Both the position numbers and the translations under genes were made by a program. Under the pieces are notes generated by a model. The model was given only the letters and a program-made list of their open reading frames with translations, did no database searches and was not told the DNA's origin. A DNA stretch of 64,000 bases from Bacilli bacterium (GTDB lineage Bacteria; Bacillota_I; Bacilli_A; ML615J-28; CAG-698): the NCBI GenBank assembly GCA_028691515.1, contig JAQUZE010000008.1:1-64000 (forward strand), written 5' to 3'. Shown here piece after piece: positions 57,635-64,000 of this stretch; within the stretch, counting starts at the first letter, position 1, and every line of letters starts with the position of its first letter.

Positions 57635-58525
57635 ATGAATAAGATACTTACAAGAAAACGTTTATTTGATTTATTTATAATGACTTTTGGGGTTATGTTA
57701 GTTGCTCTTTCATATAGTTTCTTTTTACAACCCAATAACATAGTTATTGGGGGTGTTTCTGGAGTTGGTGTAATTTATCAATATTTATCAGGAATTGATC
57801 CTGCTTTGCTTATGTTGATTACTAATTTATTATTATTAATCATTGGATTGATTTTTTTAGGAAGATCATTCTTTTTAAAGTCTATTTATGGTTCATTGAT
57901 GTTTCCGGTATTTGTTAAGATATTTAATATAGTTTTTGATTATTTACCAAATAGTTTTCAAAATCAAATTACTAATATAGATCTCTTTTTAATTGTTGTT
58001 TTTTCTTCAATAATTATGGGCATTGGTCTTGGAATTGTTGTAAAAAGAGGAGGAACAACTGGGGGAACAGAAATACCTCAAAATATTTTATTTAAATATT
58101 TTCATATATCTTTTTCTGTTTCTTTATTAATTTTAGATGGAGCAGTTATATTAACAGGATTTTTAGTATTGAAATCTCTTAGTTTAGCTTTATATTCAAT
58201 AATTTTTACATTTATCTGTGGAAAAATAATGGATGCTGTTATTTTCGGAAGTTTTAATAAAAGAGCAGTTTATATTATTTCAGAAGCAGCTGAAGAAATA
58301 ACAGACAAATTAGTTGTTGCTTTAGATAGAGGGATAACTAGTATTAAGGTAATAGGCGAATATTCTCAAAAAGAAAAAAAGATGTTAGTGTGCGTTTTAA
58401 GCAACAGAGAATATTATAAATTAAGAACAATTGTTGAAAAAATAGATAAAACAGCCTTTTATTTTGCAGTTCAAGCAAGTGAAGTGAGGGGAGAAGGTTT
58501 TACTTATGAACCAATCGATGATTAA
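57635..58525 (+). CDS. YitT family (DUF2179) membrane protein
   Basis: PNNIVIGGVSGVGVIYQYLSGIDPALLMLITNLLLL...RGGTTGGTEI...DRGITSIKVIGEYSQKEKKMLVCVLSNREYYKLRTIV. Confidence 0.9.
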   Translation: MNKILTRKRLFDLFIMTFGVMLVALSYSFFLQPNNIVIGGVSGVGVIYQYLSGIDPALLMLITNLLLLIIGLIFLGRSFFLKSIYGSLMFPVFVKIFNIVFDYLPNSFQNQITNIDLFLIVVFSSIIMGIGLGIVVKRGGTTGGTEIPQNILFKYFHISFSVSLLILDGAVILTGFLVLKSLSLALYSIIFTFICGKIMDAVIFGSFNKRAVYIISEAAEEITDKLVVALDRGITSIKVIGEYSQKEKKMLVCVLSNREYYKLRTIVEKIDKTAFYFAVQASEVRGEGFTYEPIDD

Positions 58526-59273
58526 AATTATTGATGTGACAAAAAATAGAAAAAAATTCATAGTATCAACACTAAATAAAGATTATACTTTTGAAGAAGA
58601 TACTATTATTAAGTATGCGATTTATAAAAACAAAGAATTTACTGAAAAAGAATTTGAAAATATAGTTATTGATAATCAAAAGTATATTATATTAAATGTT
58701 GCTTTATATTATTTATCATTTAGAAGCAGAAGTATATATGAAGTATATTCTTATCTCAGAAAAAAAGATTATTCAGAAGATTTAGTTTTGGTAGTAATAG
58801 AAAAATTAAAAGATTTAGAATATTTAGATGATTTTTCTTTTTCTAAAGAATTACTAGATTATTATATTAGAAATAATAAAGGGCCTAAATTTATACTTGA
58901 AAAGTTAAAACAAAAAGGAATTGAAAGTTTTATTATTAATGAAATAATGCTCTTATTTGATAATGAAACAGAAACAAAAATTATACATACGATTATTGAG
59001 AAGAATATTAAGAAGAATATACATGAGCCTATAAAAAAACAAAAACAAAAATTATATAATAAACTTTTACGTGATGGTTTTTCAAGTAATAGAATATTAA
59101 GTATAATTAATCAATATAAGTTTATTGCAGATTGTGAACAAACTTTAATAAAGGAAATAGAAATAATAAAAAAACGCTATAGTAAATATGATGAAAAAAT
59201 TATGAAGAATAAAATTATTACTTCTTTATTAAATAAAGGGTATGATTATGCAATAATTAAAAAATACTTATAA
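58506..59273 (+). CDS. recX: Regulatory protein RecX
   Basis: ALYYLSFRSRSIYEVYSYLRKKDYSEDLVLVVIEKLKDLEYLDDFSFSKELLDYYIRNNKGPKFILEKLKQKGI. Confidence 0.88.
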   Translation: MNQSMIKIIDVTKNRKKFIVSTLNKDYTFEEDTIIKYAIYKNKEFTEKEFENIVIDNQKYIILNVALYYLSFRSRSIYEVYSYLRKKDYSEDLVLVVIEKLKDLEYLDDFSFSKELLDYYIRNNKGPKFILEKLKQKGIESFIINEIMLLFDNETETKIIHTIIEKNIKKNIHEPIKKQKQKLYNKLLRDGFSSNRILSIINQYKFIADCEQTLIKEIEIIKKRYSKYDEKIMKNKIITSLLNKGYDYAIIKKYL

Positions 59274-59335
59274 TAGTTGTAACTAATATAAATATTTTTA
59301 TATCGTATTTTGTTATAAGAGGAAAGGATTTTATA

Positions 59336-62005
59336 ATGAAGAGATTTAAAAAGAGTATAATTTTAGTTTTACTGATCGGTCTTTCAATTGTGTTGGGTGG
59401 GTTAGTAAATGTAAAAGCTATTGATATGGAATTGGTTTATGATTTAGATGGCCAACCAGTAAAATATTATCGTACAGATACAAATGTATTAATACCAAAG
59501 GACTATATTACTCCCGAAAGAGATTTTAGAGCAGCATGGGTAACTCCTTTAACGGGAGATATTACAGGATTCAATAGTGAAGGCCAGTTTAAAGCAGAAA
59601 TGACATCAGTTTTTCAAACGCTTGAATACTTCAATATGAATGCTATAGTATATCATGTGAGAATAATGAATGATGCTTTATATCCTTCTGTTTATAATCC
59701 ATTTTCAAAATATTATAATGCTGATTCTGATTTTGATGCTTTAGAGTGGTTAATTGATGAATCTCATCGAAGAGGAATTGAATTTCATGCTTGGATGAAC
59801 CCGTATAGAATTTCATCAACTGAAACTGGAAGAACAAAAGAGGAAATAGCTGCTAGTTATCAAGGTAATAATGCAGCATCAAACCCGGATAACTTATTAA
59901 TTGGAAGTGGTGGAGAAATTTTGAATCCTGGTGAACCTGCAGTTAGACAGTTTTTACTTGATACAGCTAGAGAATTATTAAATAATTACGATATTGATGC
60001 AATACATTTTGATGATTATTTTTATATTTCTGGAATTGATGATAGTACAACAAGAGCTAAATATAACCCAAATAATCTATCGATGGAAGATTGGAGAAGA
60101 GAGCAAGTTAATATTTTTATTAAAGATTTAAATAATCTAATTGATAATTATAATTCTTTAAATAAAAAAGCAGTACAATTGGGTATTTCTCCTTCAGGAA
60201 TTTGGAGAAATGGCGATGGAGTTGTTACATATGATGAGAATAATAATGCAATTACTAACGGTTCAAGCACAAGCGGATTTGCTCATTATGGAAATTATTT
60301 GTATTCTGATACTTTAAAATGGGCTAACGAAGGTTGGATTGATTATTTAGTACCTCAAAGTTATTGGTCTTTTGATCATAATACTGCTCGCTTTGCTGAT
60401 GTTATGGATTGGTGGGATAAGGCTTTAAGATATAAGGATGTTAATGTTTATTCTGGAATGGGTTTATATATGTCCGATAATAAAACAGCTAATAAATCAT
60501 GGTCTTATCAACCTGACGTTGAAGCAGAAAGACAAGTTAGGTATATTTCCAAATTAGATAAAATTACAGGAACTGTGGTTTTTGATTATCAGCAGTTAGC
60601 TGCTAGCAAAAGTTCTATTGGAAGAATGAATCAAGTTATGTCAAATGCATGGTATCAAAAAGCGCTACCTACTGAAGTATCTTCTTTAGGAGTTAATATG
60701 ATAACTCCAGATGAAGTAACTAATTTGAATATTTCTAAGACTTTACAAGGTTTTAAAATTCAATTTAATGAAGCTAATGATGCAAATAGATATGCAATTT
60801 ATAGAAGTTCTGGTGATTTAACTTATGCCCCAGAACAACTTATAGATTTAATTGGTAATTATTCACAAGATGGAGTAATTTCATATATTGATCAAGAAGT
60901 TAAAACTGGTAATTACAATTATGGTGTAAAAGCATTATCTAGATCTAATACTTTATCTAATCCGGTTGCTATTAATACATCTGGCGCCTTAGATGGAGAG
61001 TTGTTAGAATTAGAGCCAATAAAAAATATAATTATTACTGACAATTTATTTAAGGGAGAAAATATAAAGATTCGTTTTGATGCTATTTATTCAATTTATG
61101 GTGATATAGTAGAATACGAAGTATTTTATTCAACTGATTTAGTCACTTGGAATTCTATGAAAAATGAAGGTTTTCCTCTTACTCCTTCTAATGTGCAGTT
61201 AACACAAGAATTTACGATTGGTGATTATGATAAATTTTATTTAAAAATAAAAGCATATACTGATATTGCTTCAACTGAATCTGATGTAATTGAAATTAAT
61301 ACTACGCTTGATTATGGTAAGATAAATGGATTAACTTATTTTGAAATTCCTTTTAGAAATACAGAAATCACATTACAATGGAAAGCAAAAGATATTGAAG
61401 GTTTAACTTATAAAGTCCAATATTCATCAAATAATTATCAATGGACAGATATGGATTTATCTAATTCACCGATTTTTTATCAAAATGATTATTTAAAGAA
61501 GAAATACATTATTCCAAATGATTATTCTATAATTTATATAAGAGTTATAGGTTATGATGATTTTGGTATTGCTTTTAGTGATGTGTTAGAAATTGAAACA
61601 AAAGAATATATACAGTTTCCGGAAGAGTTTTTTATCAATAACCTTCCTAGTAATCAAAATATTATGGTTTTTGAGGGCGATGAAATTATTATTTCTTGGG
61701 AGTCTATGCCAGAAGGGACTAGTTATCTAGTTTCTTGGTCTAGTGATGGTCTTAATTATAATTCATTAAGAAATTATGACTCAACATATCAGTCTGAAAT
61801 TGGAATTGATACTACTTCATTTAAAATTACTGCAAGTTATTTGTATTATAAAGTTTATTTTAAGATACATGCTTTATATGGTAATAGTAATATTGAATTA
61901 GGAACATTTGAAGTGTATACAACACCATATTTTCATTATTTACCTTCGTTTATTTCATATATGTTTAATCAAAATTTAAACATGTTAAGAAAAATAAATA
62001 AATAA
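59336..62005 (+). CDS. GHL10-family secreted protein with Fn3-like C-terminal region, no InlB repeats; paralogue C
   Basis: DFRAAWVTPLTGDITGFNSE...YHVRIMNDALYPS...RGIEFHAWMNPYR...DAIHFDDYFYI. Confidence 0.85.
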   Translation: MKRFKKSIILVLLIGLSIVLGGLVNVKAIDMELVYDLDGQPVKYYRTDTNVLIPKDYITPERDFRAAWVTPLTGDITGFNSEGQFKAEMTSVFQTLEYFNMNAIVYHVRIMNDALYPSVYNPFSKYYNADSDFDALEWLIDESHRRGIEFHAWMNPYRISSTETGRTKEEIAASYQGNNAASNPDNLLIGSGGEILNPGEPAVRQFLLDTARELLNNYDIDAIHFDDYFYISGIDDSTTRAKYNPNNLSMEDWRREQVNIFIKDLNNLIDNYNSLNKKAVQLGISPSGIWRNGDGVVTYDENNNAITNGSSTSGFAHYGNYLYSDTLKWANEGWIDYLVPQSYWSFDHNTARFADVMDWWDKALRYKDVNVYSGMGLYMSDNKTANKSWSYQPDVEAERQVRYISKLDKITGTVVFDYQQLAASKSSIGRMNQVMSNAWYQKALPTEVSSLGVNMITPDEVTNLNISKTLQGFKIQFNEANDANRYAIYRSSGDLTYAPEQLIDLIGNYSQDGVISYIDQEVKTGNYNYGVKALSRSNTLSNPVAINTSGALDGELLELEPIKNIIITDNLFKGENIKIRFDAIYSIYGDIVEYEVFYSTDLVTWNSMKNEGFPLTPSNVQLTQEFTIGDYDKFYLKIKAYTDIASTESDVIEINTTLDYGKINGLTYFEIPFRNTEITLQWKAKDIEGLTYKVQYSSNNYQWTDMDLSNSPIFYQNDYLKKKYIIPNDYSIIYIRVIGYDDFGIAFSDVLEIETKEYIQFPEEFFINNLPSNQNIMVFEGDEIIISWESMPEGTSYLVSWSSDGLNYNSLRNYDSTYQSEIGIDTTSFKITASYLYYKVYFKIHALYGNSNIELGTFEVYTTPYFHYLPSFISYMFNQNLNMLRKINK

Positions 62006-62010
62006 ATATA

Positions 62011-62050
62011 AAAAAGAAGCAATTTTTATAATTGCTTCTCTTTTTTTAAT
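62011..62050. terminator. Bidirectional intrinsic terminator between convergent genes
   Basis: AAAAAAGAAGCAATT-tttat-AATTGCTTCTCTTTTTTT; T runs on both strands. The stop codon of the minus-strand gene lies in the loop. Confidence 0.85.
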
Positions 62051-62844
62051 TTTTTTAATACTTTATATACACCGTGATTATCTACTGTGTCTGTTAAAAT
62101 ATTAGCTTTAGCAAGTAATTCTGAGTGTGAATTCCCCATAGCTATACCTGTATTTACATATTCAATCATTTCTATATCATTGTGTCCATCGCCAATTGCA
62201 ATTGTGTTTTTAATTTTTATATCATAGTATTCAGCAATATGTTTTAAGCCCACTGCCTTTGATGTATTGTGACTATAAATTTCTGAAATCACAAAACTAT
62301 CACTTTTCCAAAATCGTATTTTAAATTCATTTGTAAATTTATTAGAAATATAGTTAGCTAATTTACTTTCAGAACCATTTTTTGAAAATACTATTGCACC
62401 ATTTGGGTTTTCGTGTAATATTTCTTCAAATTCTCCAATATGTAAATTTCCTCCATCTTTATGAAGATAATGTTTGATACTATCATCTTGTTTCCATAAA
62501 TAGATATCATCTTCAACTTCGCTGAATATATTTAAAATGATATCTTTATTATCTCTTATTATTGTAAAAATATGCTGACGATTAATTGTTTCCATATGTT
62601 TTGGGAATAATAAATCAGATGGGTTATGAACAAGAGCACCATTATAATTTACAATTGGAGTTTTTAATTTTAATAAATCATAGTATTTCTTTGTTGAACG
62701 ATAAGGACGACCTGTTGCTAAAACAACATAGTGTTTTTTGGCAATTTTTTTTAGGTATTTAAAACTTTTTTTATCAATTTGATCAAAATGTTGAATTAAA
62801 GTTCCGTCTAAATCTATTGCAATTAAAAATTTTTGTTTTTTCAT
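62026..62844 (-). CDS. Cof-type HAD-IIB family hydrolase
   Basis: IAIDLDGTLIQHFDQIDKKSFKYLKKIAKKHYVVLATGRPY; NTIAIGDGHNDIEMIEYVNTGIAMGNS. Confidence 0.92.
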   Translation of the reverse strand: MKKQKFLIAIDLDGTLIQHFDQIDKKSFKYLKKIAKKHYVVLATGRPYRSTKKYYDLLKLKTPIVNYNGALVHNPSDLLFPKHMETINRQHIFTIIRDNKDIILNIFSEVEDDIYLWKQDDSIKHYLHKDGGNLHIGEFEEILHENPNGAIVFSKNGSESKLANYISNKFTNEFKIRFWKSDSFVISEIYSHNTSKAVGLKHIAEYYDIKIKNTIAIGDGHNDIEMIEYVNTGIAMGNSHSELLAKANILTDTVDNHGVYKVLKKLKKEKQL

Positions 62845-63024
62845 ATTATCACCATTATATTTTCATATAATATCATAAAAATAAATAAATTTCAATTTTT
62901 AAAGAAAAACACTCATTTTAAATATAATATACATTAAAGTAAAAATTTTATCTAAGTTATAATTGATTGCAAAAAAGTGACAAATGTAGTAAAATAAAAA
63001 CAATAAGAATAGGGGGTGGCTTGA

Positions 63025-63837
63025 TTGTTTTTAAGTATAAGTGATATTCTTCGAGAAGTGTATGATAATTTCTTTGTTGAATTTTCTTGGTCAAGTTTAC
63101 TGACTTTATTCTTTGGAATACTTATAGGTATTCTTTTTTGTCTGATGACATATTTGGTATTTATTACAGTAAGGTTTAAAAATGATAAATCTTTAAGTTA
63201 CATTAAAGAAGTTGATATTAGTAATGATGATTTAAAAAGAAGTGTAACAAACGCTAGAAATCAATATATTGAAGAATGTTCTTACTTGAAATCAGGAGAG
63301 AAAATTGTAAAATTAAAAGATATTTCTTTATCGTTAATAGATGATATTGCTTTGTTTTATTATCCCGATTCTAAACATCCCAAGTATGAATTGTCCATTT
63401 CTGAGGCTTTGTTATTAACACATTATATAGCAGATAGAATTGATACCATATTTAAAGGACCAATATTGAAAAGACTAAAAGAAATTAAAATATCAAGTAT
63501 TTTAAATGTTCTTGATGCAAAAAAAATAGCAGAAGAAAATAAAATTGTTAAAACTGTTACAAATACTAAAGTAAGAAGTTTCTTTAGAACTGTCGGTGGA
63601 GTTTTAAATTATGTAAATCCAGTTTATTGGATAAAAAAGTTAATGATTGATGCTACTTTTACGGCTGCATTAAATAAAATTTCATTAACTATTATTGATA
63701 TAATAGCTGAAGAAACAAATAGAGTTTATAGCAAAAGCTTATTTGTGGATAAATTGAATTTAGATATTGACAATTCAGCTGAAGAAATTCAAAGAATAAT
63801 TGAAGAAGATGAGGAAAATAAAAATGAAACAAAATAG
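63025..63837 (+). CDS. Conserved hypothetical membrane protein
   Basis: N-terminal TM (LLTLFFGILIGILFCLMTYLVFITV), soluble C-terminal domain; no family recognised with confidence. Confidence 0.6.
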   Translation: MFLSISDILREVYDNFFVEFSWSSLLTLFFGILIGILFCLMTYLVFITVRFKNDKSLSYIKEVDISNDDLKRSVTNARNQYIEECSYLKSGEKIVKLKDISLSLIDDIALFYYPDSKHPKYELSISEALLLTHYIADRIDTIFKGPILKRLKEIKISSILNVLDAKKIAEENKIVKTVTNTKVRSFFRTVGGVLNYVNPVYWIKKLMIDATFTAALNKISLTIIDIIAEETNRVYSKSLFVDKLNLDIDNSAEEIQRIIEEDEENKNETK

Positions 63838-64000
63838 AAAGAATTTCTTTATTCCTAAAATTAAAGAAGATAATATTGAAGAAATAAAAAAAGAAGAAGA
63901 TAATAAAAAGAATTTTGTGGCACCTATTTCAGGGAGAAAAGTAAAAGATAAACCTTATTTTCCCTATGTTAAGTATGGAAATAAGGGGTTACAATATGAA
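63824..64000 (+). CDS. Hypothetical protein, 3' truncated by window
   Basis: ATG 63824 overlapping the end of the previous ORF; open to the window end: MKQNRKNFFIPKIKEDNIEEIKKEEDNKKNFVAPISGRKVKDKPYFPYVKYGNKGLQYE. Confidence 0.55.
   Translation, partial: MKQNRKNFFIPKIKEDNIEEIKKEEDNKKNFVAPISGRKVKDKPYFPYVKYGNKGLQYE

Noticed and set aside
1-64000. CRISPR array, tRNA/rRNA genes, IS elements or prophage
   Set aside because: No regularly spaced direct repeats, cloverleaf or rRNA motifs, transposase/integrase ORFs or terminal inverted repeats noticed; not exhaustively computed.

Overview
AT-rich (low-GC) bacterial window with a Firmicutes/Mollicutes-like gene complement. TGA is a normal stop codon, so this is not the Mycoplasma code; an Acholeplasma/Izemoplasma/RF39-like relative is plausible but not proven. 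Housekeeping blocks: dnaE-pfkA, metG, rplM-rpsI, a two-component system, cysS-mrnC-rlmB-sigma factor-rpmG-secE-nusG-rplK-rplA-rplJ-rplL, hpf, L25, secA-prfB, yitT-like, recX, yidD, ytxK-like/ackA. Accessory blocks: large secreted proteins, three GHL10-family paralogues, a cobalamin-riboswitch-controlled ECF locus, and a duplicated ABC substrate-binding-protein locus. The most interesting signal lies in the DNA before the two tandem substrate-binding lipoproteins. Each copy has its own promoter, an identical 16-bp cre-like box, and an untracked 21-22 codon leader ORF (MNSIICNQFYYYYYLPRRYQS* and MNSIIINQFFYYFYFPRRYLVN*). Each leader is followed by mutually exclusive RNA helices ending in a perfect intrinsic terminator. 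This looks like a twin Tyr and Phe/Tyr leader-peptide attenuation system, in a lineage type that normally uses T-boxes, and it predicts transporter substrates. A second notable locus is a B12 uptake operon that encodes the two domains of an intrinsic-factor/transcobalamin-like protein (alpha-barrel and DUF4430) as separate membrane-anchored proteins next to an ECF transporter. No tRNA, rRNA, CRISPR or transposon was seen. All calls come from reading sequence; no searches or folding programs were run.
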